DNA of 12,380 nt from assembly GCA_910577075.1 (NCBI GenBank), contig CAJTKV010000044.1, forward strand, positions 2,393-14,772. The letters run 5' to 3'. Each line of letters begins with the position of its first letter. Position 1 is the first letter of the stretch. The translations under genes were made by a program, and so were the position numbers. Below are positions 1-6,475 of this stretch, piece after piece. Below the pieces are notes generated by a model. It worked only from the letters and a program-made list of their open reading frames with translations. It searched no databases and was not told the DNA's origin. The stretch is from an uncultured Bacilli bacterium. GTDB taxonomy: Bacteria > Bacillota_I > Bacilli_A > RF39 > UBA660.

Positions 1-978
1 GATGGTATGATGAGTTTCCTTAAGGAAAAATACTCCATCTATATGGATCAAGAGGATACAGATTATTTAACCGATAAGTTAAAGGGAAACTATGAAGGAT
101 TGGGAATCGCCGTTATCAAAAATGCTAAAAAGGAAATAATCATCTTGAATGTTTATGATAATACACCAGCCAGTGAAGTAGGATTAAAAAATAATGACGT
201 TATCGTCGAGATTAATGGAACAAAGATTACGGAAAATCACAGCGCGGATGATATATCTAAGATTATTAAAGAAAATAAGAGTATCAACATGAAAGTCCAA
301 CGCGATAGCAAAACTCTTGAGTTTAATGTCGAAAAGAAGACTGTTGATTATCCCGTTGTTGGTACGCAAGTATTTGAAAAAGATGATAGTAAAATAGGAT
401 ATTTAGAACTTACGAGTTTTAATGCCACTGCCGATAAACAGGTAAGTAGTTCGTTAAAAAAATTGGAAAGCTCGGGAATTGATTCTTTAGTTATTGATCT
501 TCGTGGCAATACCGGTGGTTATTTATCGATGGCCAATAGCATTGCCAGCATGTTTTTAAAAAAGGGCAAGATTATCTACTCTTTAGAGGGTAAAACAACA
601 CACAATACAATATTAGATGAAACATCAGAAGAGCGAAATTACGATATTGTTGTTTTAATAGATTCGGCAACAGCCTCTGCCAGTGAAATATTAGCTTCGG
701 CCTTAAAGGAAAGCTATGGAGCAATACTAGTTGGAACGACATCATACGGAAAAGGTAAAGTTCAACAGACCTCGACATTAAGTGATGATACGATGATTAA
801 ATATACGACCGCCAAGTGGTTTACTCCAAGTGGGGATAACATTGATACAATTGGACTAAAACCGGGAATTGAAGTTTATTTAACTAAGGAGTATTTGCTC
901 AATCCTGTAAGCGAAAATGATGCTCAACTAATGAAAGCCATAGAAATCTTAAGTAAAAAGGAGAACACTATTCAATAG
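1..978 (+). CDS. S41 family C-terminal processing peptidase (CtpA/CtpB-like), 5' end outside window
   Basis: PDZ-containing serine protease of the carboxy-terminal processing family, normally anchored or secreted and acting outside the membrane. The reading frame is open to base 1, and the usual N-terminal signal/membrane segment is missing, so the gene starts upstream. Residues are counted from the Met at position 7. A PDZ domain covers about residues 30-110, including the GLGIAV strand and the GLKNNDVIVEING loop. The protease core follows: LRGNTGGYL near 165-173, then TASASE with probable nucleophile Ser224, and GKGKVQ with Lys249 as general base and Gln253. The Ser-Lys spacing of 25 and Lys-Gln spacing of 4 match Bacillus CtpB (S309/K334/Q338). 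In Bacillus and Clostridia the gene before spo0A is spoIVB, another PDZ protease; here an S41 enzyme holds that place. Family assignment is firm. A sporulation role is inference. Confidence 0.93.
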   Translation, partial: DGMMSFLKEKYSIYMDQEDTDYLTDKLKGNYEGLGIAVIKNAKKEIIILNVYDNTPASEVGLKNNDVIVEINGTKITENHSADDISKIIKENKSINMKVQRDSKTLEFNVEKKTVDYPVVGTQVFEKDDSKIGYLELTSFNATADKQVSSSLKKLESSGIDSLVIDLRGNTGGYLSMANSIASMFLKKGKIIYSLEGKTTHNTILDETSEERNYDIVVLIDSATASASEILASALKESYGAILVGTTSYGKGKVQQTSTLSDDTMIKYTTAKWFTPSGDNIDTIGLKPGIEVYLTKEYLLNPVSENDAQLMKAIEILSKKENTIQ

Positions 979-988
979 TGTTCTTTTT
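962..988 (+). terminator. Rho-independent terminator of the S41 protease gene
   Basis: Perfect 9-bp stem AGAACACTA/TAGTGTTCT (962-970 and 976-984) with a 5-nt loop, running into a T tract to 988. The stop codon TAG (976-978) lies inside the 3' arm. It separates the protease gene from spo0A. Confidence 0.85.
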
Positions 989-1024
989 GTAAACTTCATG
1001 TCGTATTTACAAATAATGCTAATA

Positions 1025-1031
1025 TTCGACA
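1025..1031 (-). promoter_or_regulatory. Spo0A box (0A box) upstream of spo0A
   Basis: The plus strand reads TTCGACA, so the minus strand reads TGTCGAA, a perfect match to the established 0A-box consensus. It lies 34 bp upstream of the TATAAT at 1065-1070, about -50 from the likely transcription start, where an activator or autoregulator could act. A near match, TGTCGTA, is at 999-1005. Since the next gene encodes Spo0A, autoregulation is the simple reading. Confidence 0.65.
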
Positions 1032-1064
1032 AAAAAATCGCTATGATTTTGTAAGATTTTATAC

Positions 1065-1070
1065 TATAAT
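1065..1070 (+). promoter_or_regulatory. -10 element of the spo0A promoter
   Basis: TATAAT, 44 bp before the start codon. No good -35 hexamer sits at 16-18 bp upstream; the bases there are near TATGAT. That fits a promoter that depends on an activator such as Spo0A bound at 1025-1031. I found no convincing SigH-type promoter, although SigH drives the sporulation promoter of Bacillus spo0A. Confidence 0.55.
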
Positions 1071-1114
1071 GATTTTAGCAGTACGAAATAATTAGAAAAT
1101 ATAAAGGAGATATT

Positions 1115-1846
1115 ATGGCAATACGAGTTATGATGGTGGATAATGATATCAGCCACATGGATGCAGTAAAGCAGTATTTCAGTAGTTCTAGTAGTATTTC
1201 AGTAGTAAAAACTTTTAGTGATGGCAAGGAAGCTATCAATAATCTAGACAGCGATTACGATGTTTTAATTGTCAATATGCTGTTAAGCGATGTAAATGGA
1301 GAGATGATTCTAGATAAATATAGGGAATTAGGTTTATCTAAATTGGTCATTGTTACTAGTGAATATATATCACCAGAGATGATGGCGAGCATAGGTGAAT
1401 TTAAACCAAATTATATCATCAAAAAGCCTTTTTCCGTTAATGCTTTGGAGACAATCATTAACAAAGTTATCAACAACCGCAGTGGTGTAAGTAGCAATCT
1501 TAAAATTGAAATAACGGATTTATTACACTCCTTGGGAATTCCTTCACATATTAAAGGATATACATATATTCGCGAGGGAATAGAAATGTTGTTTGATGAT
1601 TCCTCATTAGTGGGATCAATTACAAAAGAATTATATCCGACAATTGCGGAACACTATAGCACGACCTCTTCAAGAGTAGAAAGAGCGATAAGACATGCAA
1701 TTGAAGTTTCTTGGGTAAGAGGAGACTATGCTCTTATGGAAGAAATATTCGGAAATTCTGTCGACTATGATCGAGCAAAGCCCACAAATTCTGAATTTTT
1801 AGCTACTTTAGCAGATCGATTAAAATTGCAAAAAGAAATTGCATAA
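1115..1846 (+). CDS. spo0A: Spo0A response regulator with degenerate receiver domain
   Basis: Master regulator of sporulation entry and stationary-phase genes in Bacillota; binds 0A boxes as a dimer. 243 aa against 267 in B. subtilis, the difference lying mainly in a shorter interdomain linker. Start ATG follows AAAGGAGA at 1103-1110. The C-terminal effector domain (about 128-243) is nearly canonical: GIPSHIKGYTYIREGIEM, LVGSITKELYP, the recognition-helix block SRVERAIRHAIEVSW (186-200) and AKPTNSEF (221-228). The N-terminal receiver (1-115) aligns without large gaps, but the phosphoacceptor Asp56 of B. subtilis corresponds to Asn54 (AAT, 1274-1276). The acidic pair is Asp9-Asn10 rather than Asp-Asp, and the Pro four residues after the acceptor is Ser58. 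Thr81 and Lys104 are kept. Identity as Spo0A is secure. Loss of phosphorylation is inferred from the residues. It shares a strand and probably a transcript with the ClpC-like gene. Confidence 0.96.
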   Translation: MAIRVMMVDNDISHMDAVKQYFSSSSSISVVKTFSDGKEAINNLDSDYDVLIVNMLLSDVNGEMILDKYRELGLSKLVIVTSEYISPEMMASIGEFKPNYIIKKPFSVNALETIINKVINNRSGVSSNLKIEITDLLHSLGIPSHIKGYTYIREGIEMLFDDSSLVGSITKELYPTIAEHYSTTSSRVERAIRHAIEVSWVRGDYALMEEIFGNSVDYDRAKPTNSEFLATLADRLKLQKEIA

Positions 1847-1852
1847 TATTTG

Positions 1853-1889
1853 AAAAATTTCCTCATATAATTAATAGGAGGATTTTTTT
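1853..1889 (+). promoter_or_regulatory. Possible hairpin masking the clpC-like ribosome binding site
   Basis: The ribosome binding site AGGAGGA (1876-1882) can pair through GAGGA (1878-1882) with TCCTC (1860-1864). After a 2x2 T-T internal loop the stem extends by AAAAA (1853-1857) with TTTTT (1885-1889). It could limit translation or act as a weak attenuator between spo0A and the next gene. The stem is short and AT-rich, so it may be chance. Confidence 0.3.
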
Positions 1890-3845
1890 ATGAATAATAA
1901 TTATAGTTACGAAGTTAGCAAGATACTTAAAATAGCCGAAAGAGAAATGATGGAATTAAGACACCCTTATGTGGGAACAGAACATCTATTGCTTAGCTTA
2001 TTGCAGATTGATGCAATAAGCAAGATTACCAGCAAATATGATTTAACTTATGAAAACTTTAGAAATGAACTTGTAAATATTGTTGGTAGATCTAGCAAAA
2101 AAAGTGAAGTTATTCTATATACTCCCTTACTTAGAATAGTGCTAAATGATGCTGTACTACTTGCCAAAAATGAGAAAAATGAAGTCAATGAATTTACTCT
2201 TATGAATGCCTTACTTACAAGTGATGATGGCATTGCCATACGCATTCTAATGCTAATGAATATCGACATCGATGCTCTATTTAATGAGATAGCTGCCTCT
2301 AAGGGCAAGACATTACTCTCGATTGGTACAAATTTAAATGAAATAAATAAGGACATATTAATTGGAAGAGATGAAGAATTAAAGAGCATCATGGAAATAC
2401 TCTTGCGTAAAGTTAAAAATAATCCCTTACTTATTGGTGAAGCTGGAGTAGGAAAAAGTGCCATTGTCTATGAACTTGCAAGGAGAATAAAAACCGGAAA
2501 CGTTCCTGAAAAATTAAAAAAATATAAAATTATCAGTATCGATATGGCCAGCTTATTATCAAATACTAAGTATCGCGGTGAATTTGAAACGCGACTAAAT
2601 AACATCATCAATGAGATAAAACAACATGGCAATATCATTCTATTTATCGATGAAATACATACCCTCATTAAAAGTGGAGGTGGAGAGTCATCCGTCGACG
2701 CTGCTAATATTTTAAAGCCCTATTTAGCTAGTGACGATATTAAAATTATTGGAGCTACGACGATAAGTGAATATGAGCACTCTATTGCTAGAGATAAGGC
2801 CCTATCAAGAAGATTTAGAACCGTTAACGTTCTAGAGCCAAACAGGGAAGAGACGATAAATATCTTAAGGGGTGTTCGAGGTCTTTATGAAGAATATCAT
2901 CATGTTTCGATAAGTGATGAAAACATTCAAGACATCGTCGATTTAACTGATACTTATATTTCAAATAATCACAACCCCGATAAATCCTTAGATGTTTTAG
3001 ATTATGTCGCATCACGAGTAAGTTTGAAATACTTTTTAAATGCCGAAGAAGCAATGTGCAATGAATTTTTAAAAAATAAGGATTATAAAAATGCCTTAAA
3101 GATAAAAAAAGAGATGCGAAAAAGAAGAACTGACGTCATAAATAGAGAAGATATTCTAAGTGTTATTGAGAGCATCTGTGGAATTAAAATAATGAATAAA
3201 TCGACCTATGATGATCTATGCACTTGTTTAGATGAACATATCTATGGTCAGGATTTAACTAAATTAAAAAGACTTCTTAAAAGAAAGATAAATAGCAATA
3301 AGCTTCTAGCCATAACGATAAACGGATCCGATGGTGTCGGCAAACGCTACACCGCTAGGACGATTGCGGAAAATCTCAAATATAATTATCTAGAACTAGA
3401 CATGAATGAATATGGCAGTTCCACCAGTTTAGCTAAAATTATTGGAAGTGACCCTGGATTTGTGGGATATGATGATGACAAATTATTAGATAAGATAAAA
3501 TATCATCCTTATTCCTTAATATATTTAGATAATTATCAAAATGCCCATAGTTCCATCAAAAACTTGTTTAAATCTATTATCAATAAAGGCTACACGTCAG
3601 ATAATCATGGAGAGCGAGTAAACTTCAATAATTCTATTATTGTCATGGGTACAAATATTAAGGAAAGTTCTATTGGTTATTTAGAAAAAAGTGAAGAAAG
3701 TGACAATATTATCCATTACTCCTTAATTGATAAAAAATGTTTAGAAGGCAAGCCTGAATATGAAAAAGTTTTAAATTATATAAAAAATAAGACAACATTT
3801 CAAGATATTAGTAAAGTAGATGAGGAAATTGTTTACAACTCTTAG
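1890..3845 (+). CDS. ClpC/ClpA-type AAA+ ATPase, truncated with degenerate second ring
   Basis: Related to ClpC, the unfoldase that feeds proteins to ClpP. 651 aa against about 810 for ClpC. Clp_N repeats span about 5-140. The first AAA+ module looks active: Walker A GEAGVGKS (183-190), pore loop KYRGEF (227-232), Walker B ILFIDE (250-255), arginine-finger region SRRF (306-309). The middle domain is shortened to about 383-415. The second module is recognisable but decayed: Walker A GSDGVGKR (479-486) has Arg where Thr/Ser binds magnesium, Walker B IYLDN (544-548) has Asn for the catalytic Glu, and the sequence stops soon after sensor-1 Asn589. The RPEFINRIDE segment and the C-terminal subdomain are missing. 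The pore motif GFVGYD (523-528) survives. IGYL (595-598) lies where ClpC has its ClpP-binding VGF loop. Start ATG follows AGGAGGA at 1876-1882. Family is certain; it is probably a specialised paralogue, not the housekeeping clpC. Its position behind spo0A suggests a linked role, which is inference. Confidence 0.9.
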   Translation: MNNNYSYEVSKILKIAEREMMELRHPYVGTEHLLLSLLQIDAISKITSKYDLTYENFRNELVNIVGRSSKKSEVILYTPLLRIVLNDAVLLAKNEKNEVNEFTLMNALLTSDDGIAIRILMLMNIDIDALFNEIAASKGKTLLSIGTNLNEINKDILIGRDEELKSIMEILLRKVKNNPLLIGEAGVGKSAIVYELARRIKTGNVPEKLKKYKIISIDMASLLSNTKYRGEFETRLNNIINEIKQHGNIILFIDEIHTLIKSGGGESSVDAANILKPYLASDDIKIIGATTISEYEHSIARDKALSRRFRTVNVLEPNREETINILRGVRGLYEEYHHVSISDENIQDIVDLTDTYISNNHNPDKSLDVLDYVASRVSLKYFLNAEEAMCNEFLKNKDYKNALKIKKEMRKRRTDVINREDILSVIESICGIKIMNKSTYDDLCTCLDEHIYGQDLTKLKRLLKRKINSNKLLAITINGSDGVGKRYTARTIAENLKYNYLELDMNEYGSSTSLAKIIGSDPGFVGYDDDKLLDKIKYHPYSLIYLDNYQNAHSSIKNLFKSIINKGYTSDNHGERVNFNNSIIVMGTNIKESSIGYLEKSEESDNIIHYSLIDKKCLEGKPEYEKVLNYIKNKTTFQDISKVDEEIVYNS

Positions 3846-3862
3846 GGGTTTTATGTTATAAT
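3832..3862 (+). promoter_or_regulatory. Promoter for the membrane protein at 3889
   Basis: Extended -10 TGTTATAAT (3854-3862), with TTTACA at 3832-3837 as a possible -35 at a long 19-nt spacing. It overlaps the end of the ClpC-like gene, so the downstream gene can be transcribed alone. I see no terminator between the two genes. Confidence 0.6.
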
Positions 3863-3888
3863 AGAACTAGAATAGAGAGGTGTACAAT

Positions 3889-4842
3889 ATGAATGAAAAT
3901 CCTAATAATCGCCGCGGAATACCCCAAAAGCAAATTAATCGTGTTGTCGCACCAATCCAAGTAGATGCTAATGGCAATAAGGTGAACACTCAAGATTCCG
4001 TACAGCCAAAGATTGTCAATACCTCTATTAGAGAAGTAGTAAATCCGAATGGAACTCCTAGTTTACCACCAGAAAAGAAAAAGAAAGAGCACGATCAGAC
4101 GAATACGGTATTTGCCGTCGTCTTATTGATTATCCTAGCATGCGTATGTGGCTTTATTTTCTACATCATCGTACCACGTCAAATGGAGAAGGAAAATAGA
4201 CTTAGATATAACGATGGTACGACGAAAAAATATGTTGCAAGTGAAGATAGTACTAATTACAAATTTAGATCGATAAGAATCAATGAGGGAATTAAGGTTA
4301 CGACGACTAATAATTTTGCCATTGATAACGATTTTCAAATAGCAACTGTTGCCAATGGAAGTACTATGAGTGTTTCTCTAAATGGCAAGCAAGTAGCAAC
4401 TGTTAAAGCTATCATTCCAACTATTGGAAGAATCGATGATTTAATAATCATGATGTTTAATGACGGAAATGCTCGTCAAAATAGAGTAATTGCCTTTGAT
4501 AAAGCGGGAAATAATGTCTTAGAGATAAGAAATATTGAAGGTGTTGAAGGCATGATTCCTCTAGGAGATGCATCAAGTCTCATAATAAACGCCAATTCTA
4601 TCGTCATATTAGCATCGCGTGTCGTCGGAAATAATTTAGTATTAAGCGATACATACGGAGAAGTAACAGGTGTTAATGTCTGTGATATGGATAATTTATC
4701 AAAACAAGGTATAAGTGATGAGTATATGGTCGTAGGTTCATTTGCTATTGAATATAATGGAAATCACGAATTTAGTAAACCAACAAATATTACTAGTATT
4801 AAATTGGGTGACTATAAAACAAGCAATAAATATTGTGGATAA
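3889..4842 (+). CDS. Single-pass membrane protein of unknown function
   Basis: I do not recognise a family. The product is 317 aa from the ATG at 3889, preferred over an in-frame GTG at 3880 because AGAGAGG (3874-3880) lies 8 nt before the ATG and would overlap the GTG. Residues 1-70 are hydrophilic, Pro/Asn-rich and end in the basic patch EKKKKEH. One membrane helix spans about 72-95. The remaining 220 residues would lie outside the cell (N-in topology, positive-inside rule). That part has alternating short hydrophobic strands with Gly/Asn turns, suggesting a beta-rich fold, and two cysteines (in NVCDMD and at the C-terminal KYCG) that could form a disulfide. It has its own promoter and terminator and stands between the spo0A/clpC-like genes and cysS. 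No enzyme motif is visible. Confidence 0.85.
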   Translation: MNENPNNRRGIPQKQINRVVAPIQVDANGNKVNTQDSVQPKIVNTSIREVVNPNGTPSLPPEKKKKEHDQTNTVFAVVLLIILACVCGFIFYIIVPRQMEKENRLRYNDGTTKKYVASEDSTNYKFRSIRINEGIKVTTTNNFAIDNDFQIATVANGSTMSVSLNGKQVATVKAIIPTIGRIDDLIIMMFNDGNARQNRVIAFDKAGNNVLEIRNIEGVEGMIPLGDASSLIINANSIVILASRVVGNNLVLSDTYGEVTGVNVCDMDNLSKQGISDEYMVVGSFAIEYNGNHEFSKPTNITSIKLGDYKTSNKYCG

Positions 4843-4867
4843 TCGTTTTTAAACGATTATTTTTTTA
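4839..4867 (+). terminator. Rho-independent terminator after the membrane protein gene
   Basis: Stem ATAATCGT (4839-4846) with ACGATTAT (4853-4860), a 6-nt loop, then a T run from 4860 to 4866. The stop codon (4840-4842) lies in the 5' arm. Confidence 0.8.
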
Positions 4868-4875
4868 TAGTTTTA

Positions 4876-4904
4876 TTGAAAAATGACAGCACATGGTTTA
4901 TAAT
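4876..4904 (+). promoter_or_regulatory. SigA-type promoter of cysS
   Basis: TTGAAA (4876-4881), 17-nt spacer, TATAAT (4899-4904). Transcription would start near 4911, leaving a leader of about 80 nt. That is too short for the T-box riboswitch often found before cysS in Bacillota. Confidence 0.75.
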
Positions 4905-4922
4905 TTTAGACAGGTGATATCT

Positions 4923-4973
4923 ATGAAATTTTATTATTTACGATGTCTTAGCTTGTATAAAAAAATAATATAA
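4923..4973 (+). CDS. Possible 16-residue leader peptide upstream of cysS
   Basis: Short frame MKFYYLRCLSLYKKII, preceded by a good ribosome binding site AGGTGA (4912-4917) 5 nt upstream, and ending 19 bp before cysS. It contains one Cys codon (TGT, 4944-4946), so a cysteine-sensing leader is imaginable. A single codon gives little leverage, the ribosome binding site would lie almost at the predicted 5' end of the mRNA, and I see no clear alternative hairpins. It may not be a gene. Confidence 0.25.
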   Translation: MKFYYLRCLSLYKKII

Positions 4974-4992
4974 TATAAAGAGAGGACATTTT

Positions 4993-6387
4993 ATGAAAAT
5001 ATATAATACATTAACGAGAAAAATTGAGGAGTTTGTTCCTAATGTGGAAGGGCATGTTTCTTACTATACATGTGGACCTACAGTTTATCATTATGCTCAT
5101 ATTGGCAATATGCGCAACTATATTGGTCATGATATTTTAGACCGCACACTAAGAGCCTTAGGATATGAAGTTACGAGAGTAATGAATATTACTGATGTTG
5201 GGCATTTAACTAGTGACTCGGATTCCGGAGAAGACAAGATGGAGGTAGCTAAGAAGCGTGAGCATAAGACAGCTATGGAAATAGCTAAGTTTTATACAGA
5301 TGCCTTCTTTAAAGATTTTTATGCTTTAAATTGCCGTCGACCAGAGGTTGTCTCACCAGCTACGACTAATATCGATAAATACATTGAAATGATTGAAAAT
5401 CTCCTAGAAAAAGATATAGCTTATAAAAGTGGTGGAAATGTCTACTTTGATGTATCCAAAGTAAAAGACTACTATGCCTTAACAAATCATCAAGAAGACA
5501 AGATGGTTGTCGGTGTTAGAGAAGGCGTAGAATTTGATGATAACAAACGTAATCAAGCTGATTTTGCCCTATGGTTTACTTCATCAAAATTTGAAAATCA
5601 CGAATTAGTATGGGATTCACCATTTGGCGTTGGTTATCCGGGCTGGCATATTGAATGTTCTGGTATATCTATTAAATACTTGGGAGAGTACTTAGATATT
5701 CACGGTGGAGCAGTAGATAATATCTTCCCTCATCATACGAATGAAATTGCCCAAAGTGAAGCCTACCTAGGACATAAATGGTGTAATTATTGGTTCCACA
5801 ATGAACACCTTTTAGACGAAACGGGCAAGATGAGCAAGAGCAATGGCGAATTTTTAACCGTTAGCTTACTTAAAGACAAGGGCTATGATCCCCTTAGTTT
5901 TAGATTCATGTGCTTAAACAGTCACTATCGCAAACAATTAGTATTTACTTTTGATGCTCTAAATCAAGCCGAGGCAACACTTAAAAAAATTAGAAATAAA
6001 ATATCAACTATCAACGACGATGGTGATTTAGATAAAGAAAAATATGATAAATATTATAATGCTTTTATTAGTTCTTTAGAAGAAGACTTAAATACGGCTA
6101 ATGCCCTAGCAACCTTATATGAAATGCTTAAAGACACTAGTGTTAATGGTCATACTAAACTAGAATTAATAAAGAAGTATGATGAAATAATGGCTGTCGA
6201 TTTAATTAAGGAAACAAAGAAATTAGATAATGAAGATGAGATAATGGATATAATTGAAAAGCGCAATAAGGCTAAAAAAGATAAAGATTATGAACTAGCT
6301 GATTCAATACGCAATGAACTTTTAAGTAAGGGAATTGAACTTATTGATACCCGTGAGGGAACAACTTATCGTATTGTTGGCGAATAA
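4993..6387 (+). CDS. cysS: Cysteinyl-tRNA synthetase
   Basis: Class I aminoacyl-tRNA synthetase that activates cysteine with ATP and charges tRNA-Cys in the cytoplasm. 464 aa, the normal length for the family. The HIGH-type motif appears as HIGN (36-39) within CGPTVYHYAHIGN, typical of CysRS. The KMSKS motif is exact at 279-283. The zinc-binding set that selects cysteine is present: Cys27, Cys222, His247 and Glu251, in the blocks YTCGPT, GWHIECSG and FPHHTNEIAQSE. The C-terminal helical domain is complete. Start ATG follows AGAGGA (4981-4986). It has its own promoter and terminator, so it is probably monocistronic. In Bacillus, cysS lies some genes downstream of clpC; finding a clpC relative nearby may be a faint echo of that order. 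Nothing in the protein looks abnormal. Confidence 0.98.
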   Translation: MKIYNTLTRKIEEFVPNVEGHVSYYTCGPTVYHYAHIGNMRNYIGHDILDRTLRALGYEVTRVMNITDVGHLTSDSDSGEDKMEVAKKREHKTAMEIAKFYTDAFFKDFYALNCRRPEVVSPATTNIDKYIEMIENLLEKDIAYKSGGNVYFDVSKVKDYYALTNHQEDKMVVGVREGVEFDDNKRNQADFALWFTSSKFENHELVWDSPFGVGYPGWHIECSGISIKYLGEYLDIHGGAVDNIFPHHTNEIAQSEAYLGHKWCNYWFHNEHLLDETGKMSKSNGEFLTVSLLKDKGYDPLSFRFMCLNSHYRKQLVFTFDALNQAEATLKKIRNKISTINDDGDLDKEKYDKYYNAFISSLEEDLNTANALATLYEMLKDTSVNGHTKLELIKKYDEIMAVDLIKETKKLDNEDEIMDIIEKRNKAKKDKDYELADSIRNELLSKGIELIDTREGTTYRIVGE

Positions 6388-6397
6388 AGTTTAAGTT

Positions 6398-6430
6398 AAG
6401 AAAGAATTATAGAAGTTCTTTCTTTTTTTT
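6398..6430 (+). terminator. Rho-independent terminator of cysS
   Basis: Stem AAGAAAGAA (6398-6406) with TTCTTTCTT (6416-6424), a 9-nt loop, then T tract 6423-6430. The T tract runs directly into the extended -10 of the next gene. Confidence 0.85.
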
Positions 6431-6438
6431 GTTATAAT
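6430..6438 (+). promoter_or_regulatory. Extended -10 promoter of the glycosyltransferase gene
   Basis: TGTTATAAT, identical to the element at 3854-3862. No good -35 is visible because the upstream bases form the cysS terminator stem. The extended TGn motif can compensate for a weak -35. Confidence 0.5.
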
Positions 6439-6475
6439 TGACTTAGAGATTAAATCTTATTCAGGGAGTGCAGTT

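Noticed and set aside
328..334. Perfect TGTCGAA inside the S41 protease gene
   Set aside because: It is within coding sequence and far from a promoter. One or two matches to a 7-mer on either strand are expected by chance in a window this size.
1034..1077. AAAATC/GATTTT inverted repeat and repeated GATTTT between the 0A box and the spo0A -10
   Set aside because: Short and AT-rich in an AT-rich spacer; chance is a sufficient explanation without conservation data.
1173..1206. 14-bp direct repeat AGTATTTCAGTAGT (1173-1186 and 1193-1206) inside spo0A
   Set aside because: The offset is 20 bp, so the copies are read in different frames, and the protein length here matches other Spo0A proteins. 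It encodes a Ser-rich loop and does not look like an insertion or slippage product.
2048..3054. Minus-strand open frames opposite the ClpC-like gene, and similar ones opposite the protease, membrane protein, ATPase, RloB-like and prsA genes
   Set aside because: The opposite strand encodes well-conserved families throughout, and these frames have no plausible starts with ribosome binding sites or recognisable products.
3838..3858. Possible terminator after the ClpC-like gene
   Set aside because: Only partial pairing (AACTC with GGGTT) and no T tract follows; the bases belong to the next promoter.
4969..4974. Second TATAAT just before cysS
   Set aside because: No -35 at a usable distance, and transcription would start almost at the ribosome binding site. 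The TTGAAA-17-TATAAT promoter upstream is far better.
4911..4992. T-box riboswitch for cysS
   Set aside because: The leader is too short, and no specifier stem or antiterminator hairpin is visible.
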